Shown here in pieces: positions 19,862 to 28,821 of a stretch of 37,512 bases of DNA (position 1 is its first letter; each line of letters begins with the position of its first letter). The DNA comes from Acidimicrobiia bacterium. Lineage in GTDB: Bacteria > Actinomycetota > Acidimicrobiia > Spongiisociales > Spongiisociaceae. The stretch covers positions 1 to 37,512 of the forward strand of contig WTGI01000024.1 of assembly GCA_011523635.1 (NCBI GenBank). The letters run 5' to 3'. The notes under the pieces were generated by a model. The model worked only from the letters and a program-made list of their open reading frames with translations, was not told the DNA's origin and did no database searches. The position numbers were made by a program, and so were the translations under genes.

Positions 19862-20350
19862 ATGGAGGCCATGGAGACCATAAAGGCAGCTGCTGTGACC
19901 GTCAGCGACGGGGTGACCCACGGAACCCGGGCCGACACGTCGGGCGACGTCCTGGCCGCCCGGCTCTCGGGTCTGGGTTTCCGGGTCGACCGCCATCTGG
20001 TCTCGGATGATCGGCCCATGATCGAGGATCTGCTGGCGCGGCTGGCCGCGCGGCGCCGGTTGATCGTCACCACCGGCGGTACGGGCTTCGGCCCCAGGGA
20101 CGTGACGCCCGAGGCGACCTCCGCCCTGATCGACCGGCCGGCGGCCGGCCTGGCTGAGCTGATCCGGGCGGAAGGCCTGCGACACACGCCCATGGCCGCC
20201 CTGTCACGCGGGGTGGCGGGCGTGATCGGTGCCTGCCTGGTGGTCAACCTTCCCGGCAGCCCGAAAGCGGTGACCGAGGGTTTGGACGCCCTCGAACCGC
20301 TCCTGCCTCACATCCTCCAGTTGCTGGCCGGCGACACCGAGCACCGCTAG
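19862..20350 (+). CDS. MoaB/Mog-type molybdopterin-binding protein (adenylyltransferase family)
   Basis: A 162-residue protein of the MoaB/Mog fold: [20 protein letters not shown] at the N terminus, the signature [16 protein letters not shown], and [20 protein letters not shown] near the C terminus. These enzymes adenylate molybdopterin before metal insertion. The nearby fdhD also serves molybdoenzymes. Mog and MoaB cannot be separated by sequence reading alone, so no symbol is given. Two ATGs are nine bases apart (19862 and 19871); the second matches family N termini better, but neither has a well-spaced ribosome site. The 3' end overlaps the convergent downstream gene by 4 bases. Confidence 0.88.
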   Translation: MEAMETIKAAAVTVSDGVTHGTRADTSGDVLAARLSGLGFRVDRHLVSDDRPMIEDLLARLAARRRLIVTTGGTGFGPRDVTPEATSALIDRPAAGLAELIRAEGLRHTPMAALSRGVAGVIGACLVVNLPGSPKAVTEGLDALEPLLPHILQLLAGDTEHR

Positions 20351-20978
20351 GAGTCCGGTCCCAGGGCAAGGAGATTCGAGGGGAACGGCGCCCGACCGGC
20401 TAGGGCCATCAAAAGTTCTTCGGCCCGGCCCGAGCGCGCTGCGACCTCGGAGAACAACCCGAGCGCAACCGACATTGCCGATTCGGGCGCCCGGCTGACC
20501 CGGCCCACCGCCGCGGCGAGATCTAGGGTGTGAACCACCAACTCGAAGGTCCTGGTCGGCAGGTAGTCGGCGAGCCGCATCTCACCCCACGGCGTACCTA
20601 CCGGATGATCGTCGGGCAGCGAATCCACCAAGCGGGACACGCCACCCACGACGCCAGCCACAGCCGATGACGGATCTTCACCCAATGCGGCGGCGGCGTC
20701 AGCTGCGCGCTCAGCAATGGCGCCATGGATGCTCTTCTCCCTTAACGCCTCTAGGAATAGTCCGCGGGCCCGGCCAGCCGAGCCGGAACGCCGGGCTCAC
20801 GGCCCGCATAGTGCTCGACGGTGAGGAGAGCGCGGCAGGTGTGCCCGATCAACTCACGAACGCTCCACACCCCCATCCCCGGATCGTCCAGCGCATGCGA
20901 CGGAACGTGACCCACGGTCTCAACAAAGAAGACCCCGGCCTCGCGGAAGCCCCTTCGATTCTGATCGATGTCCAACAT
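20347..20978 (-). pseudogene. Maleylpyruvate isomerase/mycothiol-dependent family protein, frameshifted
   Basis: Two open frames on the minus strand make one protein if a single base is restored. The upstream part (MLDIDQNRRGFREAGVFF, then MGVWSVRELIGHTCRALLTV) ends GPADYS-stop at 20751. The next frame reads LEALREKSIHGAIAERAAD with no stop, into MRLADYLPTRTFELVVHTLD. Adding one T gives GPADYFLEALREK and a protein of about 210 residues, normal for this DinB-like family with its WxVRxLxGH helix and DYLPTRTFELxVHxxD signature. The break lies at about 20754-20759. It could be a true inactivating deletion or an assembly error. The gene follows fdhD by about 19 bases, probably in one transcript. 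Confidence 0.8.
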
Positions 20979-20997
20979 GTGCCCCACCCACGTAATT

Positions 20998-21795
20998 TCA
21001 AGTAGCGATGCGGTGGGGATGGGTGTAGAGGTTGAAGCCGCCCGGCCTGACGAAGCCCGCCACGGTCAGGCCCAGCTCGCCGGCGAGATCCACTGCTAGA
21101 GAGGAGGCGGCCGAGACGCCGGCCAGAATGCTGATACCGGCAACCGCTGCCTTCTGTACCAACTCGAACGACACCCGGCCGGAGACGGTGACGACCATCT
21201 CCCCCATCGGCCAGCGGCGGGACGAGAGCAGGCCCACCAGCTTGTCCATGGCGTTGTGCCGGCCTACGTCCTCGCGGGCGGCCAGGAACTCGCCCGCGCC
21301 GGTGAAGGCGGCGGCGGCGTGGAGCCCGCCGGTGGCGTCGAATCCGGCCTGGGCCGCCCGCATCGACTCCACCAGGTCCAGGAGCAGGCCGCCAGGAACG
21401 ACCGGACCGGCCGGAAGGGCCGGCGCCGCTACGCGGACCGCATCGATGGAGGCTTTGCCGCACACCCCGCATGAGGAGGTGGCGTAGAGGTTGCGGCGAA
21501 ACTGCTCCTCATCGACACGAATCCCCTCGGCCAGCACCAGGTCGTATCGTCCTGCCCCTTCCAGGCCCGGCAATGCCCGGACTTCGGCCAGTTCCTCCGG
21601 GTGCAGGATGATGCCCTCGGTGAGGGCGAAGCCGCGGGCCAACTCCTCGTCATGACCGGGAGTACGCATCAGGACCGCAATCGGAACCCCTTGGAGCCGG
21701 AACTCGACCGGTTCCTCGGTCGGCAACAGGTCGCTCAGCGCCGCTCGACCCTCCTCGCTGACGCGGAGTACGGGCCGGGATGAACTGGTTGACAT
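20998..21795 (-). CDS. fdhD: Formate dehydrogenase accessory sulfurtransferase
   Basis: A 265-residue FdhD. It takes sulfur from a cysteine desulfurase to sulfurate the molybdenum cofactor of formate dehydrogenases. The key motif SSCGVCG (C109, C112) is present, as are RTPGHDEELARGFALTEGI, AREDVGRHNAMDKLVG and the C-terminal GGFNLYTHPHRI. The ATG at 21795 has GGGAGAG five bases upstream. The open frame runs 56 codons further, but that stretch is Arg-rich and unlike the family. No formate dehydrogenase is in the window, so its client lies elsewhere. It is divergent from the DUF3352-like gene. Confidence 0.94.
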   Translation of the reverse strand: MSTSSSRPVLRVSEEGRAALSDLLPTEEPVEFRLQGVPIAVLMRTPGHDEELARGFALTEGIILHPEELAEVRALPGLEGAGRYDLVLAEGIRVDEEQFRRNLYATSSCGVCGKASIDAVRVAAPALPAGPVVPGGLLLDLVESMRAAQAGFDATGGLHAAAAFTGAGEFLAAREDVGRHNAMDKLVGLLSSRRWPMGEMVVTVSGRVSFELVQKAAVAGISILAGVSAASSLAVDLAGELGLTVAGFVRPGGFNLYTHPHRIAT

Positions 21796-21932
21796 GTGCT
21801 CTCCCATGCCGGCAGTCGTGATCGGGCCGGTGCCTCGGTTCCGTTGATTATGGCGCAGCCGGCGATCCCAGGTCACCGACCGAGGCCGATGACCTCCATG
21901 GTTGTCGCGGCGTTTCGGTACCGTGGTGAACC

Positions 21933-23624
21933 GTGACTCGTAAAGAGATGTTCGCAGTCGCACTGGTAGCGGCCGTCATCGCGTCCGTGTGGGTGTGGCG
22001 GGTCCTCTCCACGGACCGTCCCGGCTCCATGACCGGGGCGGAGGCATCCGCCTCGTACTACCCGGAGGACACCGTCGCCTATGCATGGCTGAGTCTGGCG
22101 CCTGGAGAGAGCCCTTCCGCGAGTACTCCCTTCCTGCTCGATGTGTTCGGTGGCCTCGAAGGGGTCGGCGGGTCGGCAGGCGAGGGAGACGGCACTCTGG
22201 CCGATGCTCTCCCGACCTTCCTCGGGGAGTTGGGCACCTGGATAGGCACCGAGGTGTCGGCGGCAGTGGTCGAGTTGGAGAACGGCGAGATCTCTTTCGC
22301 TGCGACCGTGGGCGTGAACGACAGGGATGCGGCGGCCGAGTTCCTGCAGAGTTGGCTCCAGCACCAGGAGGAAAGTACGTCCACCTCCTTCGAGCGCCGG
22401 AGCGTCAAAGACGGCGTCCTCTGGGTGGGACATGGCAACGGGTGGATGCAGGAACAGGCCTACGCCCAAGCCGGGAACCTCCTGCTCTTCGGTACCGACG
22501 GAGAACTGCTAGAAGACGTCTTGGAGAGGATCGATGGCGATCATCCCGAAACCCTCGCTTCGGCCGGGCGCTTCCAGGAGGCGAGGGCCGCGGCGCGTGA
22601 CGGGCGTCTTGCGGCGGTGTACGTGGACCTGGAATGGCTCGCCGGGCGGATGGGTGATCCAGATCGCAGCTTCTGCTCGGGAGTCCCGTTCGATATGCCT
22701 GAATGGTTGATGGTCTCGGCCGATTGGTCCGGTGACGGTCTGGTCGTAGACCTGGCCACGCCGGATGTGACCAGTTGGTGGACCGACACGTCGACCGATG
22801 TCACGGATGCCATCGTTCCGGCCGATGCTTTGGGTTTCGTCTCCATCGGATTCGACCCCGACATGGACCGCTGGCGGGAGATCCTGAGTGGGTGCGAGAT
22901 AGCCGGACTGATACCAGGCGGATACCTGTTCGACCAGCCGTCGGGCGAGGACATGGGCGCGCTCGAGGAAGGCGCGACCCTGGCGGAAGCATTGGACCTC
23001 ATACTGGGATTCGTGGACCTCGGGACCGGGCTGGATCTCGAAGCGGACCTGTTCGACCACCTGGGCGGTCAATTGGTCATAGCCGCCCACGGCCCGGACC
23101 CCGAGGGTTCCTTCGTCGGAGGGGTAGCCGCGCTGTCCTACCGGCCCCTTTCCAGGAGCGCCCTGGCAGGGACCATGGACGGCATCGCGGGAGGCATCTC
23201 TTCGCTGACGGGCTCGTCCATGCGCCCACTCGACGTGGGCGGCGGCGAACCCGAGCACGTGATGGAGGACGGGAAGCTCTCACTCGGCTACGTCCTCCAT
23301 GGCGGGTTCCTCACCTTCGGAACCGGTGCGGAAGCGCTCGAGACGACGGTGGCGGTCCAGCAGGGCACCAGAGATCGTTTGTCCGACACCGATCGGTACC
23401 GCCGGACCGTCGAACAGATCTCCTACGATCCACTGCTCCTGGCCTACGTGGATCTGGCGAGCGTCCTCGATCGGATGGGATCCTCCGGGATGGGATCGGA
23501 TAACGAACTACTTGCGATACTGTCACGATGGTTGGGCCCGATGGCTTTGGGTGTAGGAACCGACGGCGACTACAGCAGGGCAACCCTCGTTATCTCGCTC
23601 CTTCCGTCCAGCATCCCCGTGTAG
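21933..23624 (+). CDS. DUF3352-like membrane-anchored protein
   Basis: A 563-residue protein. A single N-terminal hydrophobic segment (about 6-25, MFAVALVAAVIASVWVWRVL) is followed by a large extracytoplasmic part rich in Asp, Glu and Gly. PEDTVAYAWLSLAPGE after the anchor, repeated AAVYVDLEWL and LLAYVDLASVL blocks, and LGGQLVIAAHGPDPEG resemble DUF3352 proteins, whose halves repeat a P-x-DT-x-x-Y strand pattern. Function is unknown in the family. The start is GTG at 21933. It is intact and probably monocistronic or co-transcribed with the following gene 42 bases later. Confidence 0.72.
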   Translation: MTRKEMFAVALVAAVIASVWVWRVLSTDRPGSMTGAEASASYYPEDTVAYAWLSLAPGESPSASTPFLLDVFGGLEGVGGSAGEGDGTLADALPTFLGELGTWIGTEVSAAVVELENGEISFAATVGVNDRDAAAEFLQSWLQHQEESTSTSFERRSVKDGVLWVGHGNGWMQEQAYAQAGNLLLFGTDGELLEDVLERIDGDHPETLASAGRFQEARAAARDGRLAAVYVDLEWLAGRMGDPDRSFCSGVPFDMPEWLMVSADWSGDGLVVDLATPDVTSWWTDTSTDVTDAIVPADALGFVSIGFDPDMDRWREILSGCEIAGLIPGGYLFDQPSGEDMGALEEGATLAEALDLILGFVDLGTGLDLEADLFDHLGGQLVIAAHGPDPEGSFVGGVAALSYRPLSRSALAGTMDGIAGGISSLTGSSMRPLDVGGGEPEHVMEDGKLSLGYVLHGGFLTFGTGAEALETTVAVQQGTRDRLSDTDRYRRTVEQISYDPLLLAYVDLASVLDRMGSSGMGSDNELLAILSRWLGPMALGVGTDGDYSRATLVISLLPSSIPV

Positions 23625-23666
23625 TTAAGGCCTCACATACGGGAGCCTGGAAGGAGTAACGAAGTT

Positions 23667-24509
23667 TTGGTGGATATCGACTCCGACTCGGTCGTGCCGC
23701 TGTCGTCCTCTCCGGCGGCGCCGGACGATGGACCGCCGGTTACCGGACCGCGGCAGCCGGCTAGCGGCCCGGTGAGAGAGCGGGGGCTACCACCGTCCCC
23801 CAACGGGGCTTCCTCGTTCCATGTGTGGTGGGACGTTCCCGATGTTCCCCTGGCATCGGTGTCGGTGATCCTGGAAGTGCTGAAGCCGCCAGAGGTCGAC
23901 CGTCTGGCCTTCTTCGCCATCCAGGCATCCTTCTGGTCGCCGGTACGCCACGAGGGAGGCGCCCACACCGGGATCCAGTGGAACCCCCGGCATCCCCGGT
24001 ATCTGGCCGTCAACTGGGGTGGATACGACTGCGACGGCGCCATCCTGCCGGGAACGGAGTCGTCCTTGCCGTCCACGCCCCTCGACCCCAACACCAGGGA
24101 CTTCGCCTGGGAACCGGGTGCGCGGTACCGCCTCACCATCGGACCGCGCGCCCCCGGCGTCCAGGGCCCGAGCCGGTGGCCGGCCAGGATCGAGGGTCTC
24201 GACACCGGCGAGGACGTGGTGGTGCGCCACCTCCTGTGCGACGGGGACCATCTTCGATCACCGATCGTGTGGTCTGAGCTCTTCACCCGGTGCGACGACC
24301 CGCCGATCGAAGTACGGTGGAGCGAGCCGTCCGCGCTCGGCCTCGATGGCGAGCCTGTCCCGGTGGACCGCGGTCGCGTCACCTACCAGGCCTACGATGC
24401 CGGCGGGTGCACGAACACCACGGTTGAACCGGACGGGGTCGGAATCGTGCAGAGATCCGGCTGCGAGCGCCGGACCGCCCACGACAGCTTCGTCGGCTGG
24501 AGGACATGA
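23667..24509 (+). CDS. Hypothetical protein, unrecognised family
   Basis: A 280-residue protein I do not recognise. The first 45 residues are Ser/Pro-rich and probably disordered. The central part is Trp-rich with aromatic blocks (FHVWWDVPDVPLASVSV, FFAIQASFWSPV, GIQWNPRHPRYLAVNWGGYD), looking like a beta-sandwich domain. A C-terminal portion has five cysteines (YDCDG, LLCDGDH, FTRCDD, GGCTN, SGCERR). There is no signal peptide or membrane helix. The TTG start at 23667 has AAGGAG about 10 bases upstream, and a GTG one codon later is equally possible. Its stop overlaps the thiD start as ATGA, so the two are co-translated. Confidence 0.7.
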   Translation: MVDIDSDSVVPLSSSPAAPDDGPPVTGPRQPASGPVRERGLPPSPNGASSFHVWWDVPDVPLASVSVILEVLKPPEVDRLAFFAIQASFWSPVRHEGGAHTGIQWNPRHPRYLAVNWGGYDCDGAILPGTESSLPSTPLDPNTRDFAWEPGARYRLTIGPRAPGVQGPSRWPARIEGLDTGEDVVVRHLLCDGDHLRSPIVWSELFTRCDDPPIEVRWSEPSALGLDGEPVPVDRGRVTYQAYDAGGCTNTTVEPDGVGIVQRSGCERRTAHDSFVGWRT

Positions 24510-25303
24510 CAACTACTCCCAGAACGGTGATGACGATCGGCGGCAGCGACTCCGGTGCCGGCGCCGGGATCCAGGCCGACCTCAAGACGCTGTCGGCCCA
24601 CCGCGTGTTCGCCACCACGGTGATCACCACGGTCACCGCCCAGAACACGCGGGGCGTGACCCGGGCCGAGCAGGTGCCCGTCGAGATGGTCTCGGCCCAG
24701 CTGGACGCGGTCGTCAGCGACCTGCCGCCCGACGCCACCAAGACGGGTCTGCTGGGCCGGGCCGAGGTGGTCCGGCTGGTGGCGGAGCAGGCGGCCCGGC
24801 TGCCCAACCTGGTGATCGATCCGGTTCTGGTGGACCGGGACGGCAGGTCGCTGGCGGATCGACGCACCGTCGCCGCCTACCGCGAAGCCTTGATCCCGGC
24901 CGCCTCCCTGGCCACTCCCAACCATCGGGAGGCGGCGCTACTCGCAGGCCGACCCGTCGAGGACGAACGCGACCAGAGGGCCGCGGCGGAGTACCTGGCT
25001 CGCACCACCCGGACTCCCTTCCTGGTGACCGGCGGCCGGATGGCTGGTGACGAGCCCCTGCTGGACGTGTTCTCGGACGGAATCAGGACCCACGTGCTTC
25101 CGGGACGCCGGGTGCGGTCGCGGAACGTCCACGGAACCGGGGATGCGCTCTCGGCCTCCATAGCGGCCCGCCTGGCCTCCGGCGCCGATCTGATCGTGGC
25201 GATCGCCGACGCCCGAGCCTGGGTGTCACGCGCCATCACCGGAGCCGCCGGATGGGACCTGGGCCGCGGCGAGGGCTCCATCGACCACTTCGGCTGGACG
25301 TAG
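24506..25303 (+). CDS. thiD: Hydroxymethylpyrimidine/phosphomethylpyrimidine kinase (ThiD-like)
   Basis: A 265-residue ribokinase-fold kinase for thiamin precursor phosphorylation. The N terminus reads TIGGSDSGAGAGIQADLKT, and TTVTAQNTRGV, DPVLVDRDG and LATPNHREAALLAG are family blocks. The catalytic segment is HGTGDALSASIAA: ThiD usually has Cys in GTGC where this has Asp, as in other ribokinase-family members, so pyridoxal kinase activity is an alternative. The ATG overlaps the preceding gene by four bases. No other thiamin genes are in the window. Confidence 0.85.
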   Translation: MTTTPRTVMTIGGSDSGAGAGIQADLKTLSAHRVFATTVITTVTAQNTRGVTRAEQVPVEMVSAQLDAVVSDLPPDATKTGLLGRAEVVRLVAEQAARLPNLVIDPVLVDRDGRSLADRRTVAAYREALIPAASLATPNHREAALLAGRPVEDERDQRAAAEYLARTTRTPFLVTGGRMAGDEPLLDVFSDGIRTHVLPGRRVRSRNVHGTGDALSASIAARLASGADLIVAIADARAWVSRAITGAAGWDLGRGEGSIDHFGWT

Positions 25304-25360
25304 CCTGACCGTCCGCAGCGGGTGGCGACGCCGCCCCGAGCGCGGTCTAGCCTTGGCTTC

Positions 25361-26374
25361 ATGCGAGCTTGGATTCTGAACGACACGCGGGGACCGTCCT
25401 CCTACACCCTGGCGGAGGTGGACACGCCTGGACCTGGGCCGGGCGAGGTAAGGGTGAGGCTGGTGGCGTCTGCTCTCAACCGCCTGGACCTGTGGATGTC
25501 GATGGGCCTGCCCGCGCCCAAGCACTTCCCCCATGTGCCCGGCGGGGACGGCGCCGGGGTGGTCGACGCGGTGGGAGACGGTGTGGACGGTTGGGCGCCG
25601 GGCGCCGAGGTGATCGTCAACCCGAGCCTCGGCTACGCCCCCACGACTGGCCACATACCCTTCAGCGGGAAGCTGGGCGTGCTGGGCGAACACTCCTGGG
25701 GAACTCTGGCCGATCATGTCGTGGTTCCGGCCACCAACCTGGCGCCCAAGCCGGCCCACCTCCCGTGGGACCGGGCGGCGGCCTACGGGCTGGCCTACGC
25801 CACGGCCTACCGGATGCTGCGCCGGGCCCGCCTCCGCGACGGGGACCTGATGCTGGTGGTGGGAGTCGGTGGGGGGGTCAGCTCGGCCGGAATGCTGATA
25901 GGCCGGCTGATGGGCGCCGAGGTCTACGTCACCTCTAGGAGCCCCGCCAAGATCGAACGGGCCGTACAGCTCGGCGCGGCGGGCGGGTTCGCCTCCGGAG
26001 GCGATTTCTCCAAGGAGCTCCGGCAGGCCGCGGGACGGCAGGCCGACGTGGTGTTCGAGAACGTCGGGCCCGCCACCTGGAGCCAGTCGATGCGGTCGTT
26101 GACGCCGGGCGGCAGGTTGGTGACCTGCGGATCCACCAGCGGCCCCAAGGTGGAGATCAGCGTCCCGCCGCTCTTCTTCCGCCACCTGGAGATCATCGGC
26201 TCCACCATGTTCGACCACGAGGACTTCGCCCGGGTGTCGGAGTGGGTGGCCGGAGGCGATTTGCCGGTGCTCGTGGACAGCGTCTACCCGTTCGAGCATC
26301 TGCCGGAGGCCTTGGGCCGGATGAAGGCCGGGGATCATCAGGGCAAGCTGGTCATCGAAAGGAGCGGAACGTGA
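25361..26374 (+). CDS. Zinc-free medium-chain dehydrogenase/reductase (quinone oxidoreductase-like)
   Basis: A 337-residue MDR-family oxidoreductase starting [36 protein letters not shown] is the family entry motif, and [20 protein letters not shown] is the NAD(P)-binding Rossmann loop. The cysteine lobe that binds structural zinc in alcohol dehydrogenases is absent ([17 protein letters not shown] has no Cys), so it is more likely a zinc-independent reductase of enones or quinones. The ATG at 25361 begins at the conserved N terminus, and no ribosome site is clear. The 3' end overlaps the next gene start as GTGA. Confidence 0.88.
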   Translation: MRAWILNDTRGPSSYTLAEVDTPGPGPGEVRVRLVASALNRLDLWMSMGLPAPKHFPHVPGGDGAGVVDAVGDGVDGWAPGAEVIVNPSLGYAPTTGHIPFSGKLGVLGEHSWGTLADHVVVPATNLAPKPAHLPWDRAAAYGLAYATAYRMLRRARLRDGDLMLVVGVGGGVSSAGMLIGRLMGAEVYVTSRSPAKIERAVQLGAAGGFASGGDFSKELRQAAGRQADVVFENVGPATWSQSMRSLTPGGRLVTCGSTSGPKVEISVPPLFFRHLEIIGSTMFDHEDFARVSEWVAGGDLPVLVDSVYPFEHLPEALGRMKAGDHQGKLVIERSGT

Positions 26375-27282
26375 CTGACAAGCCTGCGATCGGCTGGGTC
26401 GGAACAGGAGTGATGGGCGTCTCCATGTGCGGGCACGTCCTTGACGCCGGATATCCGGTGACGGTTACCACCCGCACCAAGGCCAGGGCCGCGACCCTCA
26501 TCGCCCGCGGCGCCACCTGGGCCGCCACCCCCGCCGAGGTAGCCGCGGCGTCGGACATGTCCTTCGCCATCGTGGGCTTCCCCGAGGATGTCCGCCAGGT
26601 GTTCCTCGGACCGGACGGCCTGCTGGAAGGCGCCTCGGTGGGCGACGTGCTGGTGGACATGACCACCTCCGAGCCCGCCCTCGCCATCGAGATCGCCGGC
26701 ACGTGCGCCGAACGGGGTGTGGAGGCCATCGACGCCCCGGTGAGCGGGGGTGACATAGGCGCCCGCAACGGCACATTGTCGATAATGATCGGCGGCGACC
26801 CGGACCCTGTGGAGCAGGTGCGGCCGGTGTTCGAGACCATGGGCAAGACCATCGTCCGCCAGGGCGGGCCGGGCGCCGGCCAGCACACCAAGGCGGTGAA
26901 CCAGATCCTGATCGCCACCGGCATGATCGGGTTGTCCGAGGCGTTGCTCTACGGCCAGCAGGCCGGGCTCGACCTCGACACGGTGATGGGGTCGGTAAGC
27001 GGCGGGGCGGCCGGATCGTGGTCGCTGTCGAACTACGGCCCCCGGATGCTCGGGGGCGACTTCGAGCCGGGCTTCTTCGTGGATCATTTCGTCAAGGACA
27101 TGGGGATCGCCCTGCGGGAGGCCGCCGCCATGAAGCTCCCGGCGCCCGGTCTGGCCATGGCCCACGAGCTCTACGTCTCGCTCCAGGCCCAGGGGCTGGG
27201 GCGGAAGGGCACGCAGTCCCTGATCCTGGCCCTGGCCCGCCTGGCGGGGGTGGAGTGGGACCCATCCAAGACGGAGACCTGA
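26371..27282 (+). CDS. NAD-dependent beta-hydroxyacid dehydrogenase (3-hydroxyisobutyrate type)
   Basis: A 303-residue protein of the 6-phosphogluconate dehydrogenase-like superfamily. [20 protein letters not shown] (8-27) is the dinucleotide-binding motif, [19 protein letters not shown] is the substrate-binding signature, and [15 protein letters not shown] carries the catalytic lysine. It oxidises a beta-hydroxyacid such as 3-hydroxyisobutyrate, tartronate semialdehyde or a related compound; the exact one cannot be read. The GTG start overlaps the upstream reductase stop and is preceded by AAAGGAG. The open frame extends 43 codons further upstream inside the reductase gene and is rejected. 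purB follows 11 bases later. Confidence 0.9.
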   Translation: MTDKPAIGWVGTGVMGVSMCGHVLDAGYPVTVTTRTKARAATLIARGATWAATPAEVAAASDMSFAIVGFPEDVRQVFLGPDGLLEGASVGDVLVDMTTSEPALAIEIAGTCAERGVEAIDAPVSGGDIGARNGTLSIMIGGDPDPVEQVRPVFETMGKTIVRQGGPGAGQHTKAVNQILIATGMIGLSEALLYGQQAGLDLDTVMGSVSGGAAGSWSLSNYGPRMLGGDFEPGFFVDHFVKDMGIALREAAAMKLPAPGLAMAHELYVSLQAQGLGRKGTQSLILALARLAGVEWDPSKTET

Positions 27283-27293
27283 GCGGAACCGCT

Positions 27294-28739
27294 ATGGCAC
27301 CGATCCCGAAGGATCCTCCCGGACAGTCCGACATTCCCAATGTCCTGGCCTTTCGCTATGCCGGTAGAGAGATCCTCCGCCTCTGGTCACCGGTGGGTCG
27401 GGTGGTCATGGAGCGGGAGCTCTGGGTAGCCGTCCTCGAAGCCCAGACCGAACTGGGCGTGCCCGTGCCCGACGGGGTGGTCGACGACTACAGGGCGGTC
27501 ATCCATCAAGTGGACCTGGCCTCGATCCGGTCCAGGGAGGAAACCACCCGCCACGACCTGGCGGCCCGCATCGAGGAGTTCTGCGCGCTGGCGGGCCACG
27601 AGCACATCCACAAGGGACTCACTTCCAGGGACGTCACCGAGACCGTCGAGCAACTGGTGATCCGGCGGTCCCTCGAAACGCTGCGGGACAAGACCGTGGC
27701 GGTGCTGGCAGCCCTGGCGGGCCGGGCGGTCGAGTACCGGGACATGGTCATGGTGGGCCGCAGCCACAACGTCCCGGCCCAGCCCACCACGGTGGGGAAG
27801 CGTCTTGCCGGCGCCGCCGAGGAGACCCTGGCCGCGTACCGGCGGCTCGAGACCCTGATCGCCGGCTATCCCCTGAGGGGGATCAAGGGCCCGGTGGGCA
27901 CCCAGCAGGACCTCCTGGACCTGTTCGGCGGTGACGAGGAGGCGGTGGACCGGTTCGAGGACAAGGTGGCGGACGGGCTGGGCTTCTCCCGGCGCCTAGC
28001 CTCCGTGGGGCAGATCTATCCGAGATCGCTCGACCTGGAGGTGGTGGCCACGCTGGCCCAGCTGGCGGCCGGCCCCTCCAGCCTGGCGACCACCCTCCGG
28101 CTGATGGCCGGCGCCGACCTGGCCTCCGAGGGCTTCCAACCCGGCCAGGTGGGATCATCGGCCATGCCCCACAAGACGAACATGCGTACCTGCGAGCGGA
28201 TCACCGGGCTGGCCGTGGTCCTGGGCGGGTACCTCGCCATGGCCGCCGGGCTGTCAGGACACCAGTGGAACGAGGGCGATGTCAGCGACTCCGTGGTACG
28301 GCGGGTGATGCTGCCCGACTCCTTCTTCGCCGCCGACGGGTTGCTGGAGGCCACCCTGCACGTGGTCCGGGACATGGCGGTGTTTCCCGGACGCGTGGAG
28401 GAGGAGTTGGCCGCCGAGTTGCCGTTCCTCTCCACGACCCGGGTCCTGCTGGCAGCGGTCGCGGCGGGGATGGGCCGCGAGCAGGCCCACCGGGTCATCC
28501 AGTCCCATGCCCGGCGATCGGCATCTGCCCGGCGGGACGGGGACGACCACGACCTCTGGGCATCGCTCGGCCACGATCCGGCCTTTCCCCTGGACGCATC
28601 GCGGATCCGGGAGGCGGCCACCGCCACCGGCCTGGCGGGACGGGCAGGCTCGCAGGTGGACGCCGTTGCCAGAGCGGTCGCGGGGGTGGTCGACGCCCAT
28701 CCGGACGCCGCTACGTACCGGCCGGAAACCCTGCTCTGA
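27294..28739 (+). CDS. purB: Adenylosuccinate lyase
   Basis: A 481-residue fumarase/aspartase-superfamily lyase that acts twice in purine synthesis (SAICAR to AICAR, adenylosuccinate to AMP). The signature SSAMPHKTNMRTCERI contains the catalytic-loop serine, and GHEHIHKGLTSRDVTETVEQ and GIKGPVGTQQDLL are further active-site blocks. The MPHK-x-N-x-R-x-CERI form is typical of actinobacterial and archaeal PurB. The ATG at 27294 fits the N terminus of homologues; an open frame reaching 92 codons further upstream belongs to another frame of the preceding gene. It is followed by the convergent defence-like module. Confidence 0.96.
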   Translation: MAPIPKDPPGQSDIPNVLAFRYAGREILRLWSPVGRVVMERELWVAVLEAQTELGVPVPDGVVDDYRAVIHQVDLASIRSREETTRHDLAARIEEFCALAGHEHIHKGLTSRDVTETVEQLVIRRSLETLRDKTVAVLAALAGRAVEYRDMVMVGRSHNVPAQPTTVGKRLAGAAEETLAAYRRLETLIAGYPLRGIKGPVGTQQDLLDLFGGDEEAVDRFEDKVADGLGFSRRLASVGQIYPRSLDLEVVATLAQLAAGPSSLATTLRLMAGADLASEGFQPGQVGSSAMPHKTNMRTCERITGLAVVLGGYLAMAAGLSGHQWNEGDVSDSVVRRVMLPDSFFAADGLLEATLHVVRDMAVFPGRVEEELAAELPFLSTTRVLLAAVAAGMGREQAHRVIQSHARRSASARRDGDDHDLWASLGHDPAFPLDASRIREAATATGLAGRAGSQVDAVARAVAGVVDAHPDAATYRPETLL

Positions 28740-28792
28740 GTAGCCACCTCTAGTCCGTTTCGACCAACCGTTGCTGGCTGTGGAACTTATCT

Positions 28793-28819
28793 ATCCGAGT
28801 GTTCCGCCAAGAGTCGGAT
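28793..28819. terminator. Dyad between the convergent purB and TOPRIM-like genes
   Basis: ATCCGA and TCGGAT arms, 15 bases apart, lie between two convergent stops. It could serve as a weak bidirectional terminator, but the loop is long and no T-run is present. Confidence 0.25.
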
Positions 28820-28821
28820 TC

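Noticed and set aside
26338-27165. 275-codon minus-strand frame
   Set aside because: It is antisense to the beta-hydroxyacid dehydrogenase and has shadow composition.
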